A DNA stretch of 64,000 bases from VRUE01 sp963703895 (GTDB taxonomy: Bacteria; Actinomycetota; Thermoleophilia; Solirubrobacterales; 70-9): NCBI GenBank assembly GCA_963703895.1, contig CAVPFX010000003.1, forward strand, positions 496,001 to 560,000, in the 5' to 3' direction. Shown one piece after another: positions 7,324 to 15,507 of the stretch. The position numbers and the translations under genes were made by a program. Position 1 is the stretch's first letter, and the number at the start of each line of letters is the position of its first letter. The notes below the pieces were generated by a model, which saw only the letters and a program-made list of their open reading frames with translations, made no database searches and was not told the DNA's origin.

Positions 7324-9095
7324 TTCAGGCTCGCTTCCAGCTCAGCGATATCGACTGTCTTTTCGGCAAGCACCTTGCCGTCGACCGGGATCTGGATCGT
7401 GACGAAGCCCAACCGGCCGCCACCCCCACGATGTCCGCGATGGGATCCCCTCCTCCCCTCATGCTGCGTAGACGGAGGAGCCATTTCGAGCGTTTGGGTC
7501 GTGCGCCTGTCCGCCCTAGGCTGTGGGCGCTGGCGACCGTGGCTGCGCCTACCGCCGTGACTGCCAGCGGGCGCTGGGTGCTCCACCCATTTTTTGCCCT
7601 GCTGGCTGACGATCACGTGTTTGCCCGAGGGCGTCGTGGCCTGGAATTCGCGGCCGTTGATGTAGCCGATTTCGGTGTAGCCCCTATCGCGGTACTTCAT
7701 CGACGCTTCTTCGATTGACGTAGCATCGAGTTCGGGCGTAAATACGAGATCCAAACCGAAGAGTTCTTCGCGATGCGTAACTGCAAATGCGACCTCGGCC
7801 GCCAGTGCGGTCGCCGCAGCCGCGCCCATTGCCAAGCCGAGAATCCTTCCCTTAGAACTAAAGAGAGCTTTTAGTCCTCCCATCTGGGACCCGAGAGCCG
7901 AACCAAGCCCTTCGACGCCAGCCTCGGCCGCAAAGTAGGGGGCTACGGTCGCCAAGAACTTCCAGCCAAGCGAACTCGCGAGCTTGCCACCTACCCTCGC
8001 CCCGAGCGTCCCGACCAAGCTAAGGCCGCCGAGCGACTTGAAAAGCCACGCGCCGATAACCAACCTGCCGAGCGTGTCGGAGTGGATGAACCCATGCCAG
8101 ATCGCCCCGGCTAGCGCCACGCCCAAGCGCCCACCCTCTTCCGCGATGTGGGGGAGCGCTTTTTCGATCAGATGAACGACATCATCCTCAAGCGACAGGA
8201 ACTGATGGCTGATCCGGGAGATCTTCTGTTCAGCCGTGAGGTGCGGGCTGTTAAGCGTGGCAATGAACTTCTGGAGTTCGTCGTGCCCTGCGTCAATTGC
8301 TGGCAGAAAGGCATTGGTCAGGGCTAGCTGTAGGCCGAGCATCGCCACTTTGCTCTCGCGTTGGGCGACGACCGAATCCATGAGGCCGTCCTTTGTGGTG
8401 GTACTCAGCGTGACGCCATACTTGTCCGCCCAGTGGAGTTGTTCCTTAAGTCCTTTTGCCCCTTCCGAGAACAGCGGAGTCAGTGTCTGGAAGCCCTTCC
8501 CCAACAGCGCCTTGGCGGCAGTCGACCGCCTTGCCCCGCCCTCCTCCTCGCCAAGCGCCTTTGCCACGCGCAGCAGGCCCCACTCGAAATTCTTTGCACC
8601 GTGGGTGACTTCGTCCTGCGTGATCCCCAGTTGGTGGAATGGTGTTAGGAGCGTTCCTCCTTTGCGACCCGCTTCCGTCATCTTGGTCGAAAGGGTGGCG
8701 AAGGCCATCGTTAGCGCCTTTGGTTCCACCGAGCGGCCGTGCATTACGGCCGCCCACCTCGACGCAACATTCGTGTTGAACCCGAAGTTCCGCGTCAGCC
8801 CTGATGTCGCCAGAGCCAAGTCCTCCGATGCATCTACCGCAGACTTCAAAGCGAAGACGCCGCCAGCCCCGAGGAACCCCAGGCCAAACTTTGCTGCACC
8901 CGCCATTTCTCTATAGCTGGAGGTCAGGCGAGATGTCGCGCCCCGTGCGTGGCGCTGCTTAGCCGAGGTTTCGGTCGTTGCTTTGCCAAGCCCTTTGACC
9001 GATTTGGTCACTCCATCGGTCCCGGTGACAACCAAACGGTTGCCGACCAGTTTCATGCGGAGCTGGATGAGATCGCTGCTGGACTTGCTTGCCAC
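7320..9095 (-). CDS. Tail tape measure protein
   Basis: 591 residues from GTG at 9095. The position right after the frameshifted chaperone genes is diagnostic. The sequence shows tape-measure character: an alanine/glycine-rich helical N-terminus, a hydrophobic segment at AKFGLGFLGAGGVF, further hydrophobic stretches around residues 330-440 (LGLAMGAAAATALAAEVAFA), and a low-complexity Arg/Gly/His-rich tail. The length predicts a fairly short tail. The protein is probably cut or ejected with DNA, though I cannot see a processing site. Confidence 0.85.
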   Translation of the reverse strand: MASKSSSDLIQLRMKLVGNRLVVTGTDGVTKSVKGLGKATTETSAKQRHARGATSRLTSSYREMAGAAKFGLGFLGAGGVFALKSAVDASEDLALATSGLTRNFGFNTNVASRWAAVMHGRSVEPKALTMAFATLSTKMTEAGRKGGTLLTPFHQLGITQDEVTHGAKNFEWGLLRVAKALGEEEGGARRSTAAKALLGKGFQTLTPLFSEGAKGLKEQLHWADKYGVTLSTTTKDGLMDSVVAQRESKVAMLGLQLALTNAFLPAIDAGHDELQKFIATLNSPHLTAEQKISRISHQFLSLEDDVVHLIEKALPHIAEEGGRLGVALAGAIWHGFIHSDTLGRLVIGAWLFKSLGGLSLVGTLGARVGGKLASSLGWKFLATVAPYFAAEAGVEGLGSALGSQMGGLKALFSSKGRILGLAMGAAAATALAAEVAFAVTHREELFGLDLVFTPELDATSIEEASMKYRDRGYTEIGYINGREFQATTPSGKHVIVSQQGKKWVEHPAPAGSHGGRRSHGRQRPQPRADRRTTQTLEMAPPSTQHEGRRGSHRGHRGGGGRLGFVTIQIPVDGKVLAEKTVDIAELEASLK

Positions 9096-9098
9096 GCT

Positions 9099-9814
9099 CT
9101 ACCCCTTCATCGATCTCACACGCGCATTGGAGTTCTGCACGGCCTGCTCCTCCTGGTGCTCGCTGCGGAGACGATCTGCCTCCTCAATCACCGCGGCGTT
9201 GATGATCTGCTGCGTCGGGTCGGTCTCGCCCGCGACCCGGTCAGCGTCTAGGCCGAAGAGGCCCGCAAGGGCGATTGTGCGAATCCGCTGATCGCCTGCG
9301 AGCCTCTCTAAAAATCGGCGTCGAGCCGAGCAAGGGCCCGATCAGACCAGCCCGAGACCTCGCTGTGGTGAATTTCGATCAGCTCCGGTTTGGGCAGAAC
9401 GCCTTCCATCACATCGCGGGCCTTGAACTTTGGCCCGGTCTCGATCCCCAGGAGACTCGCAAGCCTCTCGTCGCCCCAGCGGATCGGGTCGTCTCCGAGG
9501 TCTCGGGTCTCATTGAGCAGAACGCTCTTGCCGTCAACCTCCTCGTAGAAGGCGGCACAGGCCAAGGTGAGCGCCTTGCACATCCCGATGATGTCGGCGT
9601 TCTCCTCGCCGGCCTGGGCGAGACGAAACGTCAGTCCCCGCGACTCCTTGGTGGCTGTCCGCTCGAACGCGTTGTACTTCACCTGGAGCTTGGGACCGTA
9701 ACCGGGGAGATCGAAGATCTTGGGCTCGACCTCCTCTGTCAGCGCGTCACGAGTCGCTACGAGATCCTCAGCAATGCTCGCGGGCGCAGGGGCCTGCTCG
9801 GCGTCATCCGCCAT
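9099..9814 (-). CDS. Tail assembly chaperone, predicted -1 frameshift product (G-T)
   Basis: A -1 slip at GAT-TTT-TAG moves the ribosome from TTT to the overlapping TTT and then reads TTA. This adds 70 residues (LERLAGDQRIRTIALAGLFG and onward) ending at 9099, just 3 bp before the tape measure start. The added frame has no start codon or ribosome site of its own close to its beginning, is free of stops, and has protein-like charged helices (VIEEADRLRSEHQEEQ). This is the architecture of lambda G/G-T and most long-tailed phages. The slip itself is inferred. Confidence 0.72.
9308..9814 (-). CDS. Tail assembly chaperone (G-like, unshifted product)
   Basis: 168 residues. An acidic N-terminus is followed by KIFDLPGYGPKLQVKYNAFE and a helical C-terminus ending ALARLDADF. 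Between tube and tape measure genes, phages encode two chaperones that coat the tape measure, the second usually made by ribosomal slippage. The last sense codon TTT is followed by the stop TAG inside a run of five T (9310-9314, read on the minus strand), which allows a -1 slip into a longer frame. Confidence 0.8.
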   Translation of the reverse strand: MADDAEQAPAPASIAEDLVATRDALTEEVEPKIFDLPGYGPKLQVKYNAFERTATKESRGLTFRLAQAGEENADIIGMCKALTLACAAFYEEVDGKSVLLNETRDLGDDPIRWGDERLASLLGIETGPKFKARDVMEGVLPKPELIEIHHSEVSGWSDRALARLDADF

Positions 9815-9860
9815 GTTGGATCCTTCCTATCGATATGGGTGGGTTACTGCGCGGCGGCGC

Positions 9861-10271
9861 TTACGCAGGGATGGAGTTCGAGCCGAGTTCGAGGCTGAAC
9901 GTCGAAGCGTCGCTGCTGTTCTTGTCAGCCTCGGGGTCCGTTACCTTCTTGAAGCGCCCGCGGCGGATGATCGGTTGCCCGATTGGGTTCTCCTCGTCAT
10001 CCACATACTGCTTGGTGAAAACCGCTTCGCACTTGCCGCGTCGGCTGTCGAGCCAGGGATAGATCGGAATATCGCGGCTAGGCTTAACGAGACGACCGAT
10101 TGTGATTGGATCACGAGTTGGCTTGCCGCCAAGGTTCGTGTTTGAGCCATCGCCTTCGCGGTAGGGGGTGTCATCGGAGTCGCCGTCGCCGCCGCTCCAG
10201 GTCTCGAACAAGCCGATGTCTTTGCCATCGACAACGGCATACACCTGGTAGTTGTCCTTGCGAGACGCCAT
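9861..10271 (-). CDS. Tail tube protein
   Basis: 136 residues directly downstream of the sheath gene (1 bp gap). The beginning MASRKDNYQVYAVVDGKDIG and the segment GKCEAVFTKQYVDDEENPIG fit the beta-barrel tube fold that stacks as hexamers inside the sheath. The short spacing implies co-expression with the sheath. Assignment rests mostly on position. Confidence 0.72.
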   Translation of the reverse strand: MASRKDNYQVYAVVDGKDIGLFETWSGGDGDSDDTPYREGDGSNTNLGGKPTRDPITIGRLVKPSRDIPIYPWLDSRRGKCEAVFTKQYVDDEENPIGQPIIRRGRFKKVTDPEADKNSSDASTFSLELGSNSIPA

Positions 10272-10272
10272 C

Positions 10273-11694
10273 TCAGATTGCCTCCTTGACGATTTCGATT
10301 TCCACTCGCTCAGCGAACTCGCTCATCTTCACCCTGACAATGGCTCGGAGCTTTCCTTCGGCGATGGTTTCCGGCGTGTTGACATCGGGACCGACGCGCA
10401 CTTCATAGGCTTCTTCGGGTGTTTCCCCGAACAGCGCACCTTTCTCGTGGAGCGGCGAGAGAACCTCGCCCGAGATGGCAGATGCGAACTGAGCAGCAAG
10501 CCGACCGCGGCCGTCTATCGTCTTGAAGACGAACCGCTCACCAATCGCTTTGCACTTCGCCTTGATGAAGGCATCGGTGTCGGCGTTGGCTAGATCGAGC
10601 CACGTGTCGTCCGTCAACGGGTTGACGAGCGTGCGGTAGCCGTACGTCCGCACACCACCCAGCATTTCGCGGGCAACGTTCACGCCATTGTCGTTTGCTT
10701 TCTCCCGTTCGTCATCGAGCAACGCGGCCTGAGAGAGCCCGACAACGAATTCAGGGGCGATGCCGAGATCGCCCGCCGTTGCATCGTTGGGCGTGAATCC
10801 GAGAGCCGCGTTTCGAGCGGCCATGCCAGTATCGACGGCCGAGTAGGGCACAGTCCGAGTAGTCCCCGGAGCGGTGCCCTTGACGACGGCCCACGGCCAG
10901 AAAAGCTGACTTGCATACCGGGCTGTCGGCTGCGCTCTCAGAGTCGCACCCACCGATTCTGATTCGGCGATCGTGCCGTCGATACCGTCCAAGCGCCCAA
11001 TGCGTCCCGTGGCTTCGCAGTGGGCCATGACGTTCTCCGCCCCGGTGGCCGTGGTGTGGCCGGGGATGACGACCTTGCCTGGGCCGTAGTCTGCCGTAAA
11101 GAGGTCGAGGGCCGCTTTCCAGTCAGACTCTCCTACGCTGCCTCGGTCATCCGTCCCACCCGAGAGTTCGAGCGTTGCCGCTTTTGGGAGCCCGCCGCCA
11201 AGATCCGCGAGGCGGATGTAGGGCGATGTCGAGGCCCAACTGATCGCTTCGGCGTTGCTCCCGAAGGTCAGTTCCTGAACGGCAACTCCGTCGAGTTTGA
11301 CGACGATCTTTCGTTTCGTCGTTTCGACCACGCTGATAACAGCGTCGACGTCGTTTCCCCATTCGCCGACTGAGGTAGCGGTAACCGCCAGCGAATCGCT
11401 CGAGGCGCCAGCGAGTTTGCCACTTGCGGCTTTAGCCGCGACTCCCTTGAGACGAGCCCAGATCACCTTTGCCCCGCCACAGCGGAAGTGGGTATCGACC
11501 CAGTCCCAGAGCATGGTGTTGCCGGTGCGCGCACCGGCAACATTCTTGAATTGGCCGAAGCTTGTAGCCACGGACGGAGCGTTGATCGGACCTTGCTCGG
11601 CGAGGCCGACCACAAAGACGGTTGAGATGTCTGTCGGAAGCGAGGAGGCCGATGCGTCCTCCCCAGAGGTAACTACGGGACCAGGCAGGGTCAC
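10273..11694 (-). CDS. Contractile tail sheath protein
   Basis: 473 residues. The N-terminus has the sheath signature FVVGLAEQGPINAPSVATSF, then NTMLWDWVDTHFRCGGAKVI. The C-terminal part has GYRTLVNPLTDDTWLDLAN and FIKAKCKAIGERFVFKTIDG, ending with RAIVRVKMSEFAERVEIEIV. The sheath contracts to drive the tube through the cell envelope. Its presence makes this a myovirus-type phage (or a phage-derived contractile particle). The start overlaps the stop of the preceding gene by 4 bp. Confidence 0.9.
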   Translation of the reverse strand: MTLPGPVVTSGEDASASSLPTDISTVFVVGLAEQGPINAPSVATSFGQFKNVAGARTGNTMLWDWVDTHFRCGGAKVIWARLKGVAAKAASGKLAGASSDSLAVTATSVGEWGNDVDAVISVVETTKRKIVVKLDGVAVQELTFGSNAEAISWASTSPYIRLADLGGGLPKAATLELSGGTDDRGSVGESDWKAALDLFTADYGPGKVVIPGHTTATGAENVMAHCEATGRIGRLDGIDGTIAESESVGATLRAQPTARYASQLFWPWAVVKGTAPGTTRTVPYSAVDTGMAARNAALGFTPNDATAGDLGIAPEFVVGLSQAALLDDEREKANDNGVNVAREMLGGVRTYGYRTLVNPLTDDTWLDLANADTDAFIKAKCKAIGERFVFKTIDGRGRLAAQFASAISGEVLSPLHEKGALFGETPEEAYEVRVGPDVNTPETIAEGKLRAIVRVKMSEFAERVEIEIVKEAI

Positions 11695-11999
11695 GGGGAC
11701 TCCTCCTCATTCGCGTTGGCGTTTGCGGCCGAGTCAACGTCCTCGACCGTGATGCGACCGCCGGAGCCGGAGCCCTTGACGGTTGTGAGATCGACTTCAA
11801 GCTCCGCAGCCTTGGCCTCGGCCGCGTCGGTGGCCTTGATCGCGTTCGGCGTCTTGGGGACAAAAACGCCCGCCTCGATCTTGGCACGGTCGTAAGGGTT
11901 CGCCGGGTCCACTCCTATGACCCATTCCCCTGGCTCGACCATCCGACCAGCGGCGGTGTCCTCGGCGTGGGCTGAGTTAACGTAGTAGCGGTCCGGCAT
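11691..11999 (-). CDS. Small structural protein with E3-binding-like motif
   Basis: 102 residues. The first half contains the conserved phage-type segment MVEPGEWVIGVDPANPYDRA. The second half contains AAELEVDLTTVKGSGSGGRI followed by TVEDV, closely resembling the peripheral subunit-binding (E3-binding) domain of 2-oxoacid dehydrogenase E2 subunits. Such motifs also occur in phage structural proteins, where they likely bind neighbouring virion subunits. Function unknown. It lies between the tail completion protein and the sheath, and overlaps the sheath start by 4 bp. Confidence 0.6.
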   Translation of the reverse strand: MPDRYYVNSAHAEDTAAGRMVEPGEWVIGVDPANPYDRAKIEAGVFVPKTPNAIKATDAAEAKAAELEVDLTTVKGSGSGGRITVEDVDSAANANANEEESP

Positions 12000-12590
12000 C
12001 TAAATCTCCTTCTCCACTTCGGTCTCGGTGGACGTGACTTTCGGCCAGTCGTCCGGGATTGGATCGGGTTCCGGCTCAAGCGGCCCTTCGCCGATGTTCA
12101 GGAAGTTTTCGAGCGTTACGTAGAAGACGTGTTCGAACGCGATTCGGGTGCGGCGCTCGCCGACATTGGCGCCGGCGAAGCCGGTGTCAACAAACTCCTT
12201 CACCCAGATGCCGTCCTCAAGCTTGCGGTGCTGCATTAGCGAGGCCGCGATCGGCCACCAGTAGCCAAAGGCCGCGTCGCGAGTGGCAATGGCATCGGTG
12301 CCTTGCACCATCGAGAAGACGGAAACCGAGAAGGTCCCGCTCAGGTTGTCTTCGCCGTCCTTCTCGAGCGTGCCGTTGACGAGGCCATCGGACTCGACCA
12401 CCAGGGCAGGGAGCTTCAGCTCGGGAAACTTGGCGTAGTCGCTGACGACGGAGAAGCTCTTGATCGGAGCAAGTTTCAGGCCGCCAACCGCCGACATGCG
12501 TTTGACGTTGGTGGGCATCCATTTACGCAGCCCTTTTTCAACTGCGCGCTCGAGTTCGCCGGGATGGCGAGTAGGGCCGAAGACGCTCAC
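12000..12590 (-). CDS. Probable tail terminator/completion protein
   Basis: 196 residues. It starts ELERAVEKGLRKWMP and has a beta-rich core with ALVVESDGLVNG and FSVSVFSMVQGTDAIATRDA, ending with an acidic tail. Its position between the gp10-like neck protein and the sheath is that of the protein that caps the tail tube and joins it to the head. Start overlaps the upstream stop by 4 bp. The family is inferred from location and general fold, so confidence in function is moderate. Confidence 0.55.
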   Translation of the reverse strand: MSVFGPTRHPGELERAVEKGLRKWMPTNVKRMSAVGGLKLAPIKSFSVVSDYAKFPELKLPALVVESDGLVNGTLEKDGEDNLSGTFSVSVFSMVQGTDAIATRDAAFGYWWPIAASLMQHRKLEDGIWVKEFVDTGFAGANVGERRTRIAFEHVFYVTLENFLNIGEGPLEPEPDPIPDDWPKVTSTETEVEKEI

Positions 12591-13069
12591 GGGAATACTT
12601 GGCCCGTGGTGAGGAACTTCTCCACAACACGGGTCGCCTTCGTTCGGTCTGCCTTACTCAGCCCGACAATCGGGCGAGCCGGTGCCGATGCTCCATGCCC
12701 AGCGTTCTTCGTGCCCGCCTTGGCGAAGACCGCATACCAGACGCTCGTACCGGCTCGGGCCGTTGTGCGAGTAGCCCCGCCCCGGCGCCCCTTGCCACCG
12801 CTCAGGCTGGCCTCCAGCGCCCCCGTCGCCCGCAGGATGCCTGAATCCTGTCCCTTCCGAGCCTTGCGCGCCAAGGTGCCGGGAGCTAGAGGCTCCCAGG
12901 CACCCCCCAGGTACGCCCCGCTCGTCTGGAACTGCTTGCGGTTGGCGCCTTCGAGGATCTGGCGGACCTTCCGCATGGCCGGCCGAGCGTCTTTCGCGCG
13001 CTCCGCGGCCTTGACGAGATCGTGGATGACCTTGTCGTCGCCCTCCAGCTCGACGCCGATCCTGCTCAA
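12587..13069 (-). CDS. Neck/morphogenesis protein (HK97 gp10 or Mu gpG-like)
   Basis: 160 residues. A helical N-terminus is followed by FQTSGAYLGGAWEPLAPGTL-ARK, the conserved tract of phage virion morphogenesis proteins (gpS/G of P2 and Mu). A basic C-terminal region contains RPIVGLS. It probably acts at the head-tail joint. It overlaps both neighbours by 4 bp. Confidence 0.72.
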   Translation of the reverse strand: MSRIGVELEGDDKVIHDLVKAAERAKDARPAMRKVRQILEGANRKQFQTSGAYLGGAWEPLAPGTLARKARKGQDSGILRATGALEASLSGGKGRRGGATRTTARAGTSVWYAVFAKAGTKNAGHGASAPARPIVGLSKADRTKATRVVEKFLTTGQVFP

Positions 13070-13524
13070 GGCAGAAGCTCCGCAGTGGAGAAGGCACCAG
13101 GCACGTCCGATCGCGTCCGAAGCGAGTAGAAGCCCTTGCCCGAACTGGCGGAGTCGGGCAGCGCTGCAGTAAGCGCCGCGAGTCCCTCCTCGTAGAGCTC
13201 CTTCAGCTTGTCGTAGATCGAGTCGTCGGGGTCAGCCTGCTCGGGCCGATAGGACAGCTCGACGGTCATCGCGGCGCGAAGGGCGACAACCCCTTCGGCG
13301 AAGGAGGTCAGGGCTTCATCCGTTGGCTCATGACCGATCCGCGCTCGCACCTCCGTGGCGCCCTGCTGGATCATTTCGCGGACCTGATCCCCGGTCGGCT
13401 TTGTCGCCTCCGTGAATTCGCCTACTTCGTCGCCAGCTTCTGACTCTCCACTCCCGTCCGCATAGGTCCGGGCACGAAGGAGCACTGCCACATCGCTCGG
13501 CTGACATTCGATCGCAGTGCTCAT
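13066..13524 (-). CDS. Head-tail connector (adaptor) protein
   Basis: 152 residues, helical, with EMIQQGATEVRARIG, then VVALRAAMTVELSYRPEQ and YDKLKELYEEGLAALTAALP. The succession of amphipathic helices ending with such a hydrophobic segment is typical of gp6-type connectors that sit under the portal. Position between the capsid module and gp10-like protein agrees. The start is 11 bp after the stop of the short gene at 13536-13628. Confidence 0.65.
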   Translation of the reverse strand: MSTAIECQPSDVAVLLRARTYADGSGESEAGDEVGEFTEATKPTGDQVREMIQQGATEVRARIGHEPTDEALTSFAEGVVALRAAMTVELSYRPEQADPDDSIYDKLKELYEEGLAALTAALPDSASSGKGFYSLRTRSDVPGAFSTAELLP

Positions 13525-13535
13525 AGACCCTCCGC

Positions 13536-13628
13536 TCAGATCATCAGTCCGTCTGGGTTCTCGACGTAGATGTCCTCGGGAGGGACTTCCACGTACATCT
13601 CCTCGAGGACTTCGCTGTAGTCGCCCAT
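13536..13628 (-). CDS. 30-residue acidic peptide gene in head module
   Basis: ATG at 13628 to TGA at 13536. The product is strongly acidic (MGDYSEVLEEMYVEVPPEDI). It fills the gap between two structural genes in the same operon. No known family is recognised. It could be a small head-joining subunit or a chance frame. Confidence 0.4.
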   Translation of the reverse strand: MGDYSEVLEEMYVEVPPEDIYVENPDGLMI

Positions 13629-13638
13629 GCCTTGTGCC

Positions 13639-13791
13639 TCAAGGGCTGCGAGGAGGGGCGGACGCCAGGCGATATCGAGCCTCCACACGAGCCTCGCGGT
13701 CTCCCGCCAACCCGATGTACCGCTCCGCCCTCGCCTGGCGTCGTGCAGCGGTCTGTGACCGATGCAATTCCGCCCGCTCCTCGTCGTTCAT
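13639..13791 (-). CDS. 50-residue basic helical peptide gene
   Basis: ATG at 13791 overlaps the stop of the preceding gene in a TAATG arrangement. The product is Arg/Glu-rich and helical (MNDEERAELHRSQTAARRQA). Unknown function. The coupling argues that it is translated. Confidence 0.5.
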   Translation of the reverse strand: MNDEERAELHRSQTAARRQARAERYIGLAGDREARVEARYRLASAPPRSP

Positions 13792-14201
13792 TAGCTGCGG
13801 CTGATCTCGACCCGGATCCTGTAGCCGGAGTGCGCGAGACCTTCAGCGGCCTTGGTCTCGTCGGCAACCAGGACGTCGCCCTCTTTGACGACGAGGTTCG
13901 CTGCGGTCGCCGAAAGGGCGACGGCCTTCTCGTCGAAGGCTTTGAGATCGTCCGTAGTCGGCGTGTCCGTCGCAAACGACGCGACGACCGTCGAGCCCGA
14001 ACCATCGGCGCCCTTGTTGACGACCCGGAACGTCCGGAAGTTCGTCGCGTTGGCGGTGCCGGCGGCCTCCGGGACGATCGTGACACCAGTCACGGTGCCG
14101 GCGAAGGGTGCCTCGCCGATTACCTGGTCCTGAACGGCTTCTTTGGTGGCCGCGGGAACAGTCGCTTCAATGGCCTCCACGAGAGGTGCTGTATCGGTCA
14201 T
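13791..14201 (-). CDS. Putative capsid decoration protein
   Basis: 136 residues with a beta-rich pattern: FAGTVTGVTIVPEAAGTANA, then FRTFRVVNKGADGSG and LVVKEGDVLVADETK. This matches small head-decoration/fibre proteins found just downstream of actinophage capsid genes, which stabilise or ornament the capsid. Starts with ATG overlapping the upstream stop by 4 bp. Assignment is by resemblance and location. Confidence 0.55.
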   Translation of the reverse strand: MTDTAPLVEAIEATVPAATKEAVQDQVIGEAPFAGTVTGVTIVPEAAGTANATNFRTFRVVNKGADGSGSTVVASFATDTPTTDDLKAFDEKAVALSATAANLVVKEGDVLVADETKAAEGLAHSGYRIRVEISRS

Positions 14202-14368
14202 TCAGTCTTCTCCTTGCTGCCGTGGTAACCCCGGGCAGCGGTCTCGTCGGCTTTGGCCTGCAGCTCTGCGAGGCCGCCAACAGCAGTGGGCTTCGAGGGT
14301 TCCGGCGTGGGCGTTCCCGCCTCGGCCACTTCCTCGTTAGATGCAGCAGCAGATTTCTTGGCAGTCAT
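14198..14368 (-). CDS. 56-residue phage protein, unknown
   Basis: ATG at 14368 to TGA at 14198, overlapping the next gene by 4 bp (ATGA). The product begins MTAKKSAAAS, is rich in Ala, Glu and Pro, and has a C-terminal ELQAKADETAARGYHG. The Lys/Ala-rich start resembles small head proteins following the capsid gene. It is the first gene after the terminator at 14391-14424. Confidence 0.55.
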   Translation of the reverse strand: MTAKKSAAASNEEVAEAGTPTPEPSKPTAVGGLAELQAKADETAARGYHGSKEKTE

Positions 14369-14390
14369 GCCAAGGCTCCTTTCACGAAGA

Positions 14391-14424
14391 AACGGGAGCG
14401 GCCCATACAGGGGCCGCTCCCGTT
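14391..14424 (-). terminator. Terminator hairpin after the capsid gene
   Basis: AACGGGAGCGGCCC and GGGCCGCTCCCGTT form a perfect 14 bp stem with a 6 nt loop, 7 bp beyond the capsid stop. On the minus strand the stem is followed by TCTTCG, only moderately U-rich. It probably lowers transcription downstream of the capsid gene or protects the abundant capsid mRNA. Confidence 0.7.
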
Positions 14425-14430
14425 AACGAG

Positions 14431-15384
14431 TTAGGGGGCCAGAACCGCGGCCGCCGGGTAGCGAGATCCCTCGACCTCGTTCTCGTAGTTGATCGTGTTG
14501 GCGGTTTCCCAACCGGCCCGGAACACGACGCGCATGGCGACCATGTCCTGCTGGGCGAGGTTGAAGACGATTTTGCCCTCCGCGTCCTGGAGAACCGCTT
14601 CATCGAGCAGCTTGTAGGTGATGTCCTGACGGACTCCGACTACCTGCTCAGCGGGATCGCCAACGATCGCCTCAACCGGTTTGGAGCCTTCGGTCGGCCA
14701 CAGTCCCTTCATCGGGTACTGGACGTTGACTCCGTGGACTTCCTGAACCGCGACCTGACCGCTACCGGTTCCGATCAGGGACTCCCCGGTCGTGGCACGG
14801 GCCTGCCGTAGGAGGCCCTTGTATTTCTTGACAGCAACCACCCAGTCAACGTCGTAGCCGTCTTCCTCCACCTTCTGGAAGGCGTCGGAGAAGTCGCCAA
14901 CGATCCCGCCGGCTTTGGCTTCATTCGTGCCACGGGTGATTTTGTTTTCCGCGGCGATGGCTGCGGCCGCAATGGCTTCCGGCCACGTCCCCGGCTTGTT
15001 GGCACCGAAGAACACCGCAGCATCAAGGGTCCGGCCGATGGCCGTCTCCATGAGGGGCTGGATCTGCCCCCAGATGTCGTAGTCGGCGTCGTCGAGAACG
15101 GCTTCGGGGATCGGCACGATGCAGGCGATCTCCTCGACGTTCAGGTACTTGTTTTTCCAGCTCGCCTCGGTCGTCTGCTTCAGGCCCGTATCGCCAGTAA
15201 CGAAGTAGGCAATCGGCAGGGCCGAGAGAACCGGGAAGCGCTCCTGGTTGCGCGAGATCGGCACGCGCATGAACTGCGAGAGCACGGCCGACTGTTCGCT
15301 GAGCTTCTTGAGCATCGCATTCGATACCTCCTCGGGCACAAGTGCCTGGGCATCGCCACGATTGATCGCGTTATCAAACGCCAT
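14431..15384 (-). CDS. Major capsid protein (HK97 fold)
   Basis: 317 residues. Typical features are the N-terminal AQALVPEEVSNAMLKKLSEQ, ISRNQERFPVLSALPIAYFV and IPEAVLDDADYDIWGQIQP, plus a P-domain-like segment VVAVKKYKGLLRQARA. It ends LAQQDMVAMRVVFRAGWETA and NYENEVEGSRYPAAAVL. This matches the phage capsid family without an N-terminal protease-cut delta domain, consistent with a separate scaffold gene upstream. It is followed by a strong hairpin, as is common for the most abundant virion protein. Confidence 0.9.
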   Translation of the reverse strand: MAFDNAINRGDAQALVPEEVSNAMLKKLSEQSAVLSQFMRVPISRNQERFPVLSALPIAYFVTGDTGLKQTTEASWKNKYLNVEEIACIVPIPEAVLDDADYDIWGQIQPLMETAIGRTLDAAVFFGANKPGTWPEAIAAAAIAAENKITRGTNEAKAGGIVGDFSDAFQKVEEDGYDVDWVVAVKKYKGLLRQARATTGESLIGTGSGQVAVQEVHGVNVQYPMKGLWPTEGSKPVEAIVGDPAEQVVGVRQDITYKLLDEAVLQDAEGKIVFNLAQQDMVAMRVVFRAGWETANTINYENEVEGSRYPAAAVLAP

Positions 15385-15507
15385 GTGGGGTCACTCCTAT
15401 GAATCGAGATGGACTTGATTTCCTCCATCGCGGAGGGGGTGACCCGCTGCCGTCGCGACCGGCGGGTGAAGGTGAAGCAGTGAGCGCACCATGTGGCGCG
15501 GAAAGCC

